Below the pieces are notes generated by a model. It was not told where the DNA came from. It ran no database searches and saw only the letters and a program-made list of their open reading frames with translations. Below, in pieces: positions 34,664 to 43,832 of a stretch of 64,000 nt of DNA; positions within the stretch are counted from its first letter, which is position 1; each line of letters opens with the position of its first letter. A program made the position numbers and the translations under genes. Source of the DNA: JAAOIF01 sp965206195 (GTDB taxonomy: Bacteria; Pseudomonadota; Gammaproteobacteria; PS1; Pseudothioglobaceae); NCBI GenBank assembly GCA_965206195.1, contig CBDBIZ010000008.1:1-64000 (forward strand), read 5' to 3'.

Positions 34664-35680
34664 ATGAAAAAACTAAAGTTAGTAAGCATATTGATATTGT
34701 TAGTATCAATACAACTTGTTGCACAAGAAAATGACAGTTTAAAAACCCGCAAAGCTCAGGTTACATTTGCTTATCCGATTGGCAGTAGCGGTATGAGTTC
34801 TATGGAATATTCCAATAATTTCTCGTTTAATATTTTGTATGGTTTAAATGGCGGTGTAAATGGTGTTGAAATAGGTTCGTTATTAAATTATAACAAAGGC
34901 GAAGTTAAAGGATTCCAATTATCGGGGGTTTCAAACATAAATACAGAATACTCAAAAGGGTTTTTACTTTCTGGTGTTTCAAACATTTGCCTTGATTCAA
35001 CAACTGGAGTATTTGTATCAGGTGTACTTAATTACTCTAAGCAAAAATCAACGGGTTTTCAATTGGCGACAATGAATTTTACAGGAAATGAGTTTAAAGG
35101 CTTTCAATTAGGAGTTATAAATTATGCAAAAAAACTTAAAGGTGTTCAACTAGGTGTTATAAACTTCTTGAATGATGGTACAAGTGGTATTCCAGTAGGA
35201 ATAGTAAACATTGTAAAGAATGGTTACTACGAATTTGAGCTAACCGGTGGTGAAGCTATATACAGTAATTTTAGCTATAAAATGGGGGTTGACAGGTTTT
35301 ATACAATTTATAAAGCAGGACTCTCAAGTTATAATAATAATCCCGTTTATAGTTTTGGTTTAGGATTTGGGAGTAGCTTATCGATTGCTGAAAAACAAAA
35401 GCTTAGTATTGATTTATCAGCGAATGGAATAATCTACAACAATGTTTGGAATAGCGAATTGAATTTGCTTAACAAAATTGATTTAAATTATAAATTCTTT
35501 ATTTCACAAAAATTCTCAGTCCTGATTGGGCCGTCATTTAACGTATATGTAACTAAAGAAAGAGTTGATGGACAATTTGGAACATTAAACGTTCCATACT
35601 CAATTTATACAAATGAATGGTCAAGCGGAAAATCATTTATGTGGTTAGGGTTAAATGCAGGCGTGTCCTTAAAACTATAA
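34664..35680 (+). CDS. Exported GFQLxGVxN-repeat protein, copy 2
   Basis: A 338-aa protein identical to that at 1526: signal peptide, about seven glycine/aromatic repeats, and a barrel-like C-terminal half. Confidence 0.75.
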   Translation: MKKLKLVSILILLVSIQLVAQENDSLKTRKAQVTFAYPIGSSGMSSMEYSNNFSFNILYGLNGGVNGVEIGSLLNYNKGEVKGFQLSGVSNINTEYSKGFLLSGVSNICLDSTTGVFVSGVLNYSKQKSTGFQLATMNFTGNEFKGFQLGVINYAKKLKGVQLGVINFLNDGTSGIPVGIVNIVKNGYYEFELTGGEAIYSNFSYKMGVDRFYTIYKAGLSSYNNNPVYSFGLGFGSSLSIAEKQKLSIDLSANGIIYNNVWNSELNLLNKIDLNYKFFISQKFSVLIGPSFNVYVTKERVDGQFGTLNVPYSIYTNEWSSGKSFMWLGLNAGVSLKL

Positions 35681-35687
35681 TAACATT

Positions 35688-35774
35688 TGCTAACAATGTA
35701 TATACAAAATAGGCGAAATAGCAGTAAATTCAACGGTTGCAGCCCGCTTCAACTTTGTAACGGTTTGATAGGTT
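35688..35774 (+). other. attC-like site 20, truncated by IS3
   Basis: Same left half-site as 2550-2636, ending at the IS3 element at 35775. Confidence 0.8.
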
Positions 35775-35804
35775 TGGACTTGCGACAAAAAAGTGGACAA
35801 ATAG

Positions 35805-36662
35805 TTAAGCGCATTTTGAATAATTGATTTTTCCATATTGTTCGGGAGTTTTGTATCCCAGGTATGCGTGTTTTCTTTTTCTATTGTACCATATTTCAAT
35901 AAACTCGAAGACCTCTCTTCTGGCTTGTAGTATGGAATTGAACCGAATATGTTTGACCATTTCAGATTTGAGTATTTTAAAGAAATTCTCGGCTACAGCA
36001 TTGTCCCAACAATTTCCCTTTCGACTCATACTTTGAATCACTTGATGGTTTTTGAGTTCATTGCTAAAAGCATAAGAGGCATACTGTACGCCTTGATCTG
36101 AGTGGAAGATCATCCCGGGTTTGACCACCCTGTTTTGTCTGGCCATCTTCCATGCAGCCATTATGGTGACTTGAGTTGTCATGGAGGTGCTGGTTGACCA
36201 TCCAATAACCTTTCTGTCGAATAAATCCATGATAGTGGTCAAATAAACCCATCCCTGATCTGTTGGCAGATACGTGATATCAGACACCCATTTTTGAGAG
36301 GGTTCCAAGGCATGGAAGTCCCTGTTTAGGATATTTTCAGCCACAGGAAAGTTATGCCTGGAGTCTGTTGTAGTTCCTCTGAACTTCTTACATGTAATGC
36401 TCTTGAGCCCCTCTGCACGCATGATACGAGCTACCCTGGGGCGAGAAACTATCCAGCCAAGATCACGCAACTCATCGGTAATCTTTGGACTCCCATACCT
36501 GCCTTTACTACCCTGATATAAATCTTTGATCTGTCTGGTAACCTCTGTTCTTTCAATGGACCTTCGTGACGGCTCTCGTCCTAGCCACTCATAATAACCA
36601 CTCCTGCTTACTTTAAAAGCCTGACACATCTTCTCAACACCAAATTTGTGGTTGTCATCCAT
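35805..36662 (-). CDS. IS3-family transposase OrfB
   Basis: A 285-aa rve-type DDE transposase. It differs from copy a at two residues (Asp for Tyr at 3, Arg for His in DELRDLG). Intact. Confidence 0.92.
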   Translation of the reverse strand: MDDNHKFGVEKMCQAFKVSRSGYYEWLGREPSRRSIERTEVTRQIKDLYQGSKGRYGSPKITDELRDLGWIVSRPRVARIMRAEGLKSITCKKFRGTTTDSRHNFPVAENILNRDFHALEPSQKWVSDITYLPTDQGWVYLTTIMDLFDRKVIGWSTSTSMTTQVTIMAAWKMARQNRVVKPGMIFHSDQGVQYASYAFSNELKNHQVIQSMSRKGNCWDNAVAENFFKILKSEMVKHIRFNSILQARREVFEFIEIWYNRKRKHAYLGYKTPEQYGKINYSKCA

Positions 36663-36976
36663 TATGAATTTGAATATTTGTTGTCTCCCTTGGAGAAGAT
36701 GCTTATGGCCTTTTTTAGAATCTCTCGTTCTATTTGGGCATCCTTTAATTCCTTTTTCAGCTTGGCTACCTCTTTCTGTTCAGGGGTCATATTGACATTG
36801 CCATGACCAGAAAAACTTCCGGCTCCAAATTGTTCGTGTTCTCGTTTCCATCTGCAAACCAACTCTGACCGTATCCCTAATTCATCAGCTATTTCCTTAG
36901 GGGGCTTACCTCTCAAACACAGATTGACTACCATTTCCTTGAACTCTTTATCGAAGTATCTTCTTTCTCTTTTCAT
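36662..36976 (-). CDS. IS3-family transposase OrfA
   Basis: A 104-aa HTH and coiled-coil protein identical to that at 3524. A6G slippage site present. Confidence 0.92.
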   Translation of the reverse strand: MKRERRYFDKEFKEMVVNLCLRGKPPKEIADELGIRSELVCRWKREHEQFGAGSFSGHGNVNMTPEQKEVAKLKKELKDAQIEREILKKAISIFSKGDNKYSNS

Positions 36977-37037
36977 ATACAGTAAATTTAGCTTTAACGA
37001 GCTTAACTTACTGTCCAGTCAAATGTAGCAGCTCCAG

Positions 37038-37271
37038 GAAGATTCAAAGCGTGTCAAGGAATTTAGAGCAAGACCAAACGTAATATTTGAATTCGGTTAT
37101 TTTGTGGCTAAGCTAGGAAGACAAAGAGTTTGTGCACTTCATAAAGGGGATGTTAGAATCCCAAGTGATTTAAGTGGTTTCATTTATAAAGAAGTCAATT
37201 CCACTATTGAGGAAATTGGCTTTTCCTTAATTAAAGAATTAAAAGCAGCTGGCTTAAAACTAGAAATCTAA
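37038..37271 (+). pseudogene. C-terminal fragment of a TIR-like (CAP12/Pycsar-type) effector
   Basis: The frame is open from the IS edge for 77 residues: EDSKRVKEFRARPNVIFEFG, YFVAKLGRQRVCALHKGDV, then IPSDLSGFIYKEV and ELKAAGLKLEI. This matches the C-terminal half of the TIR-like nucleotide-binding family PF10137, known from CBASS/Pycsar effectors that degrade NAD. The N-terminal part was lost at IS3 copy c. The cassette keeps its attC (GCATCTAAC). A defence cassette was therefore once present here. Non-functional as it stands. Confidence 0.75.
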
Positions 37272-37276
37272 AATGC

Positions 37277-37438
37277 ATCTAACAAATGCTATGAATGAAT
37301 GGGGTTTTATCGGTCAGGATATTTTCGTGGGGATTGGAAAGTCCGCCACAAGTAATAAATTTAAAATAAGGCGTGGCTATATGAGAAAGGATAGGTTAGT
37401 GCTATCTAACCCCCACTCATCATAGCTTGGCGTTATCA
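37277..37438 (+). other. attC-like site 21 (162 bp)
   Basis: Left box ATCTAAC, right box GTTATCA. Same type and arms as site 15. Confidence 0.85.
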
Positions 37439-37451
37439 TTAATTAGAGCCC

Positions 37452-37994
37452 ATGAGATCAGTTTTCATATTACTTTTCATTTCAACCTACTCGCAACTTT
37501 TTGGACAGACCCGAAAAGAGGTTGATGATAATGTTTTTGTTGAATTTCCAAATTCTCCAAAATATTCGCTTCAAAATGGACATGGAACCTACGTAACAGC
37601 CGAAGGAGATTGTAGCTTTTTTGCTACTGTAATCCGAAATGCTGTTCCTATGTACGATCGTTTTGTCGTGGAAAGCAGGAACTGGCCAACTGGTGAGAAG
37701 GAAAAAATTCTTGGTCAGTTTTTAGATAAGGCTGTTGAAAGCAGAACTGTTAACTCAAATCTTAAAAAGTCTGTAGAAATAAAATTAGTGAGCGGTTTTC
37801 CAGCACGTGATTTTAGCACAACCAAGATAAACCCCACAACCGGAGAAAAAGGATTCCGCCATACGTTAATGATATTGGTAAATGATACCATGATTTCTTT
37901 TGAAGTTTGGTCTGCGAACGAAGATGTTTCTTGTAATCAAGAGAAACTTAAATTTTTCAACTCAATAGATATAACGGCAAGTGAACAAAACTGA
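37452..37994 (+). CDS. Exported protein of unknown function, copy 2
   Basis: A 180-aa protein identical to that at 30904, with signal peptide and coupled downstream gene. Confidence 0.65.
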   Translation: MRSVFILLFISTYSQLFGQTRKEVDDNVFVEFPNSPKYSLQNGHGTYVTAEGDCSFFATVIRNAVPMYDRFVVESRNWPTGEKEKILGQFLDKAVESRTVNSNLKKSVEIKLVSGFPARDFSTTKINPTTGEKGFRHTLMILVNDTMISFEVWSANEDVSCNQEKLKFFNSIDITASEQN

Positions 37995-38208
37995 TGGTAA
38001 AGGTTGCCTATGGACAGTAGGAATAATTGTAGGAGGACTGAGTGGACTGACGTTAGTCTATACGATCATAAAAAGCTTGTTTTGCAACATGTTCAACTTA
38101 AGGTGTATTGATCAAGAAACTGGTGAAGCACATTCAGTTCCGTGGCTTTTAGTCGTAATTTTTGTTGTTGGCTTACTTTGTCTTTATCTCGGGGCAGAAA
38201 GAAAATAA
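37981..38208 (+). CDS. Two-TM small membrane protein, copy 2
   Basis: A 75-aa protein identical to that at 31433, GTG start overlapping the previous gene. Confidence 0.6.
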   Translation: MNKTDGKGCLWTVGIIVGGLSGLTLVYTIIKSLFCNMFNLRCIDQETGEAHSVPWLLVVIFVVGLLCLYLGAERK

Positions 38209-38444
38209 TGATAACATTCGCTAGCACGAATGCGCCAACTGCCACTTTACATATTTCTGTGCGAACATCACCATGAATCAGTCGCTGAGAAAGATCCGTG
38301 CTTTCTACTGACTTCAGTTCGCAGGGTTTTTTCTCTTTCTGGACGCAGCGCATTCTACAAACTTTGGAAGCACCGGCAGATTCATGGAGCTGCTACATTT
38401 GACTGGACAGTAAGTTAAGCTCGTTAAAGCTAAATTTACTGTAT

Positions 38445-38759
38445 ATGAAAAGAGAAAGAAGATACTTCGATAAAGAGTTCAAGGAAATGGTAGTCAATCT
38501 GTGTTTGAGAGGTAAGCCCCCTAAGGAAATAGCTGATGAATTAGGGATACGGTCAGAGTTGGTTTGCAGATGGAAACGAGAACACGAACAATTTGGAGCC
38601 GGAAGTTTTTCTGGTCATGGCAATGTCAATATGACCCCTGAACAGAAAGAGGTAGCCAAGCTGAAAAAGGAATTAAAGGATGCCCAAATAGAACGAGAGA
38701 TTCTAAAAAAGGCCATAAGCATCTTCTCCAAGGGAGACAACAAATATTCAAATTCATAA
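38445..38759 (+). CDS. IS3-family transposase OrfA
   Basis: A 104-aa HTH and coiled-coil protein, as at 3524. Slippery run AAAAAAG near the end. Confidence 0.92.
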   Translation: MKRERRYFDKEFKEMVVNLCLRGKPPKEIADELGIRSELVCRWKREHEQFGAGSFSGHGNVNMTPEQKEVAKLKKELKDAQIEREILKKAISIFSKGDNKYSNS

Positions 38760-39616
38760 TGGATGACAACCACAAATTTGGTGTTGAGAAGATGTGTCAG
38801 GCTTTTAAAGTAAGCAGGAGTGGTTATTATGAGTGGCTAGGACGAGAGCCGTCACGAAGGTCCATTGAAAGAACAGAGGTTACCAGACAGATCAAAGATT
38901 TATATCAGGGTAGTAAAGGCAGGTATGGGAGTCCAAAGATTACCGATGAGTTGCATGATCTTGGCTGGATAGTTTCTCGCCCCAGGGTAGCTCGTATCAT
39001 GCGTGCAGAGGGGCTCAAGAGCATTACATGTAAGAAGTTCAGAGGAACTACAACAGACTCCAGGCATAACTTTCCTGTGGCTGAAAATATCCTAAACAGG
39101 GACTTCCATGCCTTGGAACCCTCTCAAAAATGGGTGTCTGATATCACGTATCTGCCAACAGATCAGGGATGGGTTTATTTGACCACTATCATGGATTTAT
39201 TCGACAGAAAGGTTATTGGATGGTCAACCAGCACCTCCATGACAACTCAAGTCACCATAATGGCTGCATGGAAGATGGCCAGACAAAACAGGGTGGTCAA
39301 ACCCGGGATGATCTTCCACTCAGATCAAGGCGTACAGTATGCCTCTTATGCTTTTAGCAATGAACTCAAAAACCATCAAGTGATTCAAAGTATGAGTCGA
39401 AAGGGAAATTGTTGGGACAATGCTGTAGCCGAGAATTTCTTTAAAATACTCAAATCTGAAATGGTCAAACATATTCGGTTCAATTCCATACTACAAGCCA
39501 GAAGAGAGGTCTTCGAGTTTATTGAAATATGGTACAATAGAAAAAGAAAACACGCATACCTGGGATACAAAACTCCCGAACAATATGGAAAAATCAATTA
39601 TTCAAAATGCGCTTAA
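38759..39616 (+). CDS. IS3-family transposase OrfB
   Basis: A 285-aa DDE transposase, intact, with Asp3 as in copy c but His in DELHDLG as in copies a and e. Starts at the ATG overlapping the orfA stop. Confidence 0.92.
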   Translation: MDDNHKFGVEKMCQAFKVSRSGYYEWLGREPSRRSIERTEVTRQIKDLYQGSKGRYGSPKITDELHDLGWIVSRPRVARIMRAEGLKSITCKKFRGTTTDSRHNFPVAENILNRDFHALEPSQKWVSDITYLPTDQGWVYLTTIMDLFDRKVIGWSTSTSMTTQVTIMAAWKMARQNRVVKPGMIFHSDQGVQYASYAFSNELKNHQVIQSMSRKGNCWDNAVAENFFKILKSEMVKHIRFNSILQARREVFEFIEIWYNRKRKHAYLGYKTPEQYGKINYSKCA

Positions 39617-39804
39617 CTATTTGTCCACTTTTTTGTCGCAAGTCCATCATTAGTTTTATCGGAACTTGCCAAGCTCGGGGCGCACTCCTGCTAGCTTAAC
39701 GTTGGTGGTAATTGCGGTGATCGCAGAGTTGGCGTTCATTCTAGAATAGCCAGCAACAACCTAAAGAAACATAATGTTACCTTAAATACTCAACCGATCA
39801 GGGC

Positions 39805-40194
39805 ATGGAAATTTATGAAATCTTATCTAAGCTTGTTGGACTTAAATTCAAAGCTCAATTCAACGACTGTGGAATCGAATTCAAGGGTCTTTACAAAATC
39901 ACCAACTTACAAACAGATAACGAGTATTATTCTCTGATTACAACAGATAACGATCAAATAAACTTCATGGATACGCCTGAATTTTTAACTGAATTCATAG
40001 CACTACTAGAACGGAATATTCAGGAATTTGATAGGAGATTTGAGGAATTGCAGAAAACATCTAATGACAGATGGGTTGACGAAAATGCGCTATATATGGA
40101 ACATGAAGAAATTGGACATTATGGTGCTAAACAATCGAAATTATTGGATAAGATGAAGCATTTTGAACAAAGCATTAAACCCAAAAAATCTTAG
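39805..40194 (+). CDS. Small soluble protein of unknown function
   Basis: A 129-aa protein without a signal peptide. The first 70 residues look like a small beta domain (GLKFKAQFNDCGIEFKGLYK, DNEYYSLITTDNDQINFMD), followed by a charged helix (LLERNIQEFDRRFEELQK) and a lysine-rich end. It starts about 100 bp inside the cassette. The next gene follows after about 50 bp. No family recognised; an immunity-like role is possible but unsupported. Confidence 0.6.
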   Translation: MEIYEILSKLVGLKFKAQFNDCGIEFKGLYKITNLQTDNEYYSLITTDNDQINFMDTPEFLTEFIALLERNIQEFDRRFEELQKTSNDRWVDENALYMEHEEIGHYGAKQSKLLDKMKHFEQSIKPKKS

Positions 40195-40246
40195 TCCTAA
40201 CTCAACAATGGAATGAGAGGTCTTGAAAAACGAAACGCCAACAAAC

Positions 40247-40999
40247 TGTATGAGGATTTTCACAAAAGAGGAATTATCAGGTCAGTGGAGTAACGAAAAC
40301 TGGGGGTTCCAAATAACTGGAGACCATTCGTTCATGATGCTTAACCAAAATAAGGAGCAAGTCGGAAAAGGAACTTTCAAAATTCACGAGAACTTTCTTG
40401 TTTTCGATTATCAGATCGGCACCAATAGGTGGCAATGGACTGCTAGAATTGATGAACTAAAAAAGAACACTTTAACCTTAACTGATTTAACTAACGAAGT
40501 TGGTAAGCAAGAATCCCTGAGACATACTTATCATGATATTGGTCTAATTAAGCCTTTCGACTTTGATCATTTTGAGAATGCAACGATTGATTCAGTTAAA
40601 AAACAACTGGAGATTGACGCACTTCCTCTGAACAGAATTATTGACTCGAACGGAAACGAAACAGAGCACTATTGGTATTGGAATAACGACAAAAGGTTTT
40701 CAGTTGTAATATCGAAGGAACTCTCTGATAAGATTAAGGAAAATAGAGATTTACCTCTTTCAATGACAAAAACTATTAAAGAAGGTGAGCTCGGCTATTA
40801 TACCAACTTTCGAATAGCTGAATACGAAGAACAATCTGAATCTGTAGATAATCACTCATACGACTTTGGAGATGATGATCACAGTGATTGGGAACGAGAT
40901 ACTTTTAACGCCTTAACTGATGGGCAATATGGAGATTACGATGATTGGGCGGAAGGTGGTGGTAATATGGATGACTTAAGAGACTCTTTGGGGCACTAA
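40247..40999 (+). CDS. Lipocalin-like N-terminus with acidic tail
   Basis: About 250 aa from the ATG at 40247 (MRIFTKEELSGQW); a TTG at 40223 is possible. The first 100 residues look like a lipocalin-like Bacteroidota domain: LSGQWSNENWGFQITGDHSF, KGTFKIHENFLVFDY, NTLTLTDLT. The middle is mixed, with HYWYWNNDKRFSVV. The last 40 residues are strongly acidic with repeated Tyr-Asp-Asp (YGDYDDWAEGGG, then NMDDLRDSL). No signal peptide is evident. Function unknown. Confidence 0.6.
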   Translation, partial: CMRIFTKEELSGQWSNENWGFQITGDHSFMMLNQNKEQVGKGTFKIHENFLVFDYQIGTNRWQWTARIDELKKNTLTLTDLTNEVGKQESLRHTYHDIGLIKPFDFDHFENATIDSVKKQLEIDALPLNRIIDSNGNETEHYWYWNNDKRFSVVISKELSDKIKENRDLPLSMTKTIKEGELGYYTNFRIAEYEEQSESVDNHSYDFGDDDHSDWERDTFNALTDGQYGDYDDWAEGGGNMDDLRDSLGH

Positions 41000-41006
41000 A
41001 AACTAC

Positions 41007-41122
41007 CACCAACAGGCACTAAGCTCAATCGGCTTACTTAGTTATTTGCAAAGGGCATTGCAATCCGATGCATTTGAGATATTTGAGAGGCTGAGCCGAC
41101 AGAGCTTAGTTTGACGTTGATA
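41007..41122 (+). other. attC-like site 23
   Basis: Left box CACCAAC, right box GTTGATA. Arms CACTAAGCTCAATCGGCT and AGCCGACAGAGCTTAGT pair. TACCACCAAC complements the opening GTTGGTGGTA at 39701. Confidence 0.9.
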
Positions 41123-41174
41123 GCCATTGGTACTAGTAGCAAAGTGAAGTTCAAGTAGCCCAACTTGTGGGAAC

Positions 41175-41252
41175 ATGACTAAAAAGGAACTGATACTTTC
41201 CGAACGTAGTAGTGATTTGCCAACGGTGGGAAATGCCGAAACAGCCACCTAA
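41175..41252 (+). CDS. Possible 25-residue leader peptide before sdpC
   Basis: A short frame, MTKKELILSERSSDLPTVG ending NAETAT, in the 5' leader of the sdp cassette. It resembles in its start and position the short frame before the bacteriocin-like gene at 4528 (MAKKEILLNS). It could be a regulatory leader or chance. Confidence 0.3.
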   Translation: MTKKELILSERSSDLPTVGNAETAT

Positions 41253-41293
41253 ATCACTGAAAGTAGGTGTTATATATCTAATTTTAAACGAAA

Positions 41294-42082
41294 ATGAATT
41301 TACTACAAAGATTTAGAACCCCTTACATGGCAGGTTTTTTATCAATTATTATTCTTGCAATTTCTTGTAGCCAATTTGATGAAATCAATGATAATAGTGA
41401 AATTGATAATTTATCTGGTCGTGATATTTTTCAGGGAGTCTATTTTGCAACTGGAACAGTTGCAGAATTAATGCCTTCTATATCGAACTCGTATTCATAC
41501 TACGCAGTAAATGAACAACCAAATTATGAATTTGAATCCTTCAGTGGCAATATGAATATCATATTGGATAAAATTGCAGAAAAACATCCAAATTATTATC
41601 AAAATTTCAAGTCCGCCATTCAAAGTAGAGATCATTTGACAATTCGCCAAGAATTAGCAAAAGGTTCTGAAATATTATTTGAAACATCGGTGGAAACCTT
41701 TTTAGATCAAAATGAACAAAATATTCTTAATAACATAGCTGAAAATATAGATATAAAGCCATATCTAAATTCAGACGGCTCAATTGATCGTAAGGCTTTA
41801 GAGTCTGATATTATGAAAGATCTTAATATTCTTGAGAATAGTAGAGGAACATGTATTTTCGCAGGTATTGTCTTTGTTGCTGCAGCATATGTGTTAGTAG
41901 TACATGCTGCTGGAGCTATGACTTATGTTGCAGCTGCTTGGGTAGCGTATGCGTATGCTGCTGTAGCTGAAGGAACCGTAGTAACAAGTGACGAAGGCAG
42001 TGGAGGAGATGGAGGCTGTGAAAAAATCTGCCCAATTGAGCAACAATTTGCTCTTATGGTTGATGATCTTACAAAACTATAA
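41294..42082 (+). CDS. sdpC: SdpC-family antimicrobial peptide precursor
   Basis: A 262-aa precursor of the sporulation-delaying-protein toxin type. Lipobox AISC gives a lipid-anchored start. The family signature LSGRDIFQGVYFATGTVAEL corresponds to the SGEDYFRGLLFGQGEVGKL region of Bacillus SdpC, and HPNYYQNFKSAIQSRDHLTI to its conserved propeptide helix. The hydrophobic toxin region (FAGIVFVAAAYVLVVHAAGA and following, residues about 194-230) lies after a single Cys, against the CxxxxxC pair of Bacillus SDP. It ends with CEKIC. In Bacillus the peptide is released by SdpA and SdpB and kills by collapsing the proton-motive force. It is the first gene of a complete four-gene operon carried as one cassette. 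Confidence 0.85.
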   Translation: MNLLQRFRTPYMAGFLSIIILAISCSQFDEINDNSEIDNLSGRDIFQGVYFATGTVAELMPSISNSYSYYAVNEQPNYEFESFSGNMNIILDKIAEKHPNYYQNFKSAIQSRDHLTIRQELAKGSEILFETSVETFLDQNEQNILNNIAENIDIKPYLNSDGSIDRKALESDIMKDLNILENSRGTCIFAGIVFVAAAYVLVVHAAGAMTYVAAAWVAYAYAAVAEGTVVTSDEGSGGDGGCEKICPIEQQFALMVDDLTKL

Positions 42083-42093
42083 TCATTTTAAAT

Positions 42094-42600
42094 ATGCGCT
42101 TAGCATTTACATGCTTGATTGTCGGTTTTTGGATTGTAGTAATAGTTTTCATTTTTAGGATAAGTGTCCCTGTTCCAGGGAACTTATCCTTTAAACAGAA
42201 AGCCAATGCCTTTTCAATAATACCTCAAGGGTGGGGGTTTTTTACTCGTGATCCTAAAGAGCCTCAGTACTTGATCTTTGATAAGGACGGAACTAAACTT
42301 TCAAAATCCAATAGTGAACCTAGCAACTTATTTGGAATCTCAAGAAAAAATAGGCTTATGAATATTGAACTAAGCCTAATAATGTCGAAAATAAAAGAGT
42401 CTTCTTGGTCTGATTACAAAGAAGGGAAATTTGATTTTAATAGTACCATTATATCTGACACAATTTCAATCAACTTCAATCCATCGAGTTTAAAGGGTCA
42501 TTTTTTTATCGCTCAGCAAGAAAGATTACCATGGGCTTGGGCTAAGAGTAATAATAAAATTGTAATGCCATACAAATACGCTAGGATATATGTGGAGTAA
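42094..42600 (+). CDS. sdpA: SdpA-family toxin maturation protein
   Basis: A 168-aa protein with one N-terminal transmembrane helix. It carries the two SdpA hallmarks: PQGWGFFTRDPKEP at about 43-56 and ERLPWAWAKSN near 150. In Bacillus, SdpA works with SdpB to process pro-SdpC into active toxin. Begins 11 bp after sdpC and overlaps sdpB by 11 nt. Length is usual for the family. Confidence 0.88.
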   Translation: MRLAFTCLIVGFWIVVIVFIFRISVPVPGNLSFKQKANAFSIIPQGWGFFTRDPKEPQYLIFDKDGTKLSKSNSEPSNLFGISRKNRLMNIELSLIMSKIKESSWSDYKEGKFDFNSTIISDTISINFNPSSLKGHFFIAQQERLPWAWAKSNNKIVMPYKYARIYVE

Positions 42601-43495
42601 TTTTTATAAGGATATTGAATCTATAAAAAAATACTTTGAGATAAATCCTTGGACAAATGTATATGGATTCGCAAGGTCATCATTGGCTCTTAGCCTATTG
42701 ATTACTCTAGTATTTACAGGGCAAGAATATTTGTTTCCTACAGTTGACAATTTACTGATGAAACAGCCTTTATTTTCTGCAGAAAAAGTGAGTATATTCT
42801 GGCTATTCAAAAATAATCTCTCAATTGCATATTATCTATCGATTTTTATTTTGACTTGGGTAATTAGTGGCTATCTACCACAAATGAGCGGATTTCTACA
42901 CTGGTGGATTTCACTTAGTTATATTTCGTCAGGTATTATTATTGAAGGCGGTGATCAAATTGCTGCGATTATTTCCTTTTTCCTCATTCCAGTAACATTA
43001 ACTGACAATCGTGTCAATCATTGGAATAAGCCCAAACAAAGTAATAGATCTTTGGTCAAATTTTTTATTTGGTCCGTTTATGCAATTATCATACTCCAAG
43101 TATCAATTATATATCTCCATGCATCTACCGCAAAATTATCGGTAAATGAATGGTTAAATGGAACAGCAGTTTATTATTGGTTCACACATAATGTTTTTGG
43201 AGTTAGTGAATTCCTAAGACCTATGACTTACTCTTTGCTATCCAATACGGTCATTGTTGTTTTAATTTCGTGGGGAACAATAATTCTAGAGCTATTACTG
43301 TTTGGATGGCTGTTCATGAAAAGGAATAATTGGAATTGGAAGTTCTTGTTTCTCATGGCTTTTTCATTTCATTTCTGTATAGCCATGGTTCATGGTTTAT
43401 TCAGTTTCTTCTTGTCAATGGTTGGGGCACTAACCTTGTATTTTTTTCCGAAAAACATTCATTTAAATTTTAAAAAATGGAAACACTTTATTTGA
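42590..43495 (+). CDS. sdpB: SdpB-family integral membrane maturation protein
   Basis: A 301-aa protein with about seven membrane helices, HTTM-like. Family signatures are NPWTNVYGFARSSLALSLLI near the N-terminus, LPQMSGFLHWWISLSY at about 100, and IIEGGDQIAAIISFFLIPVT with LTDNR at about 120-140. It is needed with SdpA for production of mature SDP toxin in Bacillus. Full length. Overlaps sdpA (11 nt) and sdpI (19 nt), so the genes are tightly coupled. Confidence 0.9.
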   Translation: MWSNFYKDIESIKKYFEINPWTNVYGFARSSLALSLLITLVFTGQEYLFPTVDNLLMKQPLFSAEKVSIFWLFKNNLSIAYYLSIFILTWVISGYLPQMSGFLHWWISLSYISSGIIIEGGDQIAAIISFFLIPVTLTDNRVNHWNKPKQSNRSLVKFFIWSVYAIIILQVSIIYLHASTAKLSVNEWLNGTAVYYWFTHNVFGVSEFLRPMTYSLLSNTVIVVLISWGTIILELLLFGWLFMKRNNWNWKFLFLMAFSFHFCIAMVHGLFSFFLSMVGALTLYFFPKNIHLNFKKWKHFI

Positions 43496-43815
43496 TCATC
43501 AAAAACCCAGTAGTATTAATATCTTTAATAGTACTAATAATTTTTAAGATTTTTCCTCCAAAAAGTATCAATTCATGGTATGGTTACAGAACAATGGAGT
43601 CTATGAAAAGCACTCAAAAGTGGAGTTTTGCTCAGAAATATAGTGCGAACATTGGACTTTTAACCGTTTTTCTAACACTGATCATTCAGCTAACTCTATA
43701 TTTAACTTTGGGTAAGAAATCATTAACTGATTTATTGACAATAGGGGCTTGGTTGCTATCTATGGGATTCGTCATTTTTAAAACGGAGAGAAAACTTAAA
43801 AGTATGTCCTCTTAA
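43477..43815 (+). CDS. sdpI: SdpI-family immunity protein
   Basis: A 112-aa membrane protein with three hydrophobic helices and the SdpI signature WYGYRTMESMKSTQKWSFAQ. In Bacillus, SdpI protects the producer from SDP and also signals. It is shorter than Bacillus SdpI (about 207 aa) but typical of the SdpI domain. It ends the operon 18 bp before the attC, so toxin and immunity move together. Confidence 0.87.
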   Translation: METLYLIIKNPVVLISLIVLIIFKIFPPKSINSWYGYRTMESMKSTQKWSFAQKYSANIGLLTVFLTLIIQLTLYLTLGKKSLTDLLTIGAWLLSMGFVIFKTERKLKSMSS

Positions 43816-43832
43816 GGGGAACAAAAAACGGC

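Larger units (their letters stand above)
33139..37036 (+). repeat. 3.9-kb segmental duplication, copy 2
   Basis: Matches 1-3898 at offset 33138, ending at the right edge of IS3 copy c. Confidence 0.9.
35775..37036 (-). mobile_element. IS3-family element, copy c
   Basis: 1262 bp, same ends as copy a. Left flank identical to copy a. The right flank is a TIR-domain gene fragment rather than the PEGA-like gene. No target duplication. Confidence 0.92.
38385..39646 (+). mobile_element. IS3-family element, copy d (clean insertion)
   Basis: 1262 bp on the + strand. TCA flanks both ends (38382-38384 and 39647-39649). Comparison with the uninterrupted copy at 31824-31834 proves a 3-bp target duplication and defines the exact ends of the element. 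Confidence 0.95.
38209..39707 (+). other. attC-like site 22, split by IS3 copy d
   Basis: Left part 38209-38384 and right part 39647-39707 together equal the 234-bp site 16, interrupted by the IS. Right box GTTGGTG. Since the IS has a clean target duplication, the site was whole before insertion. Confidence 0.9.
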
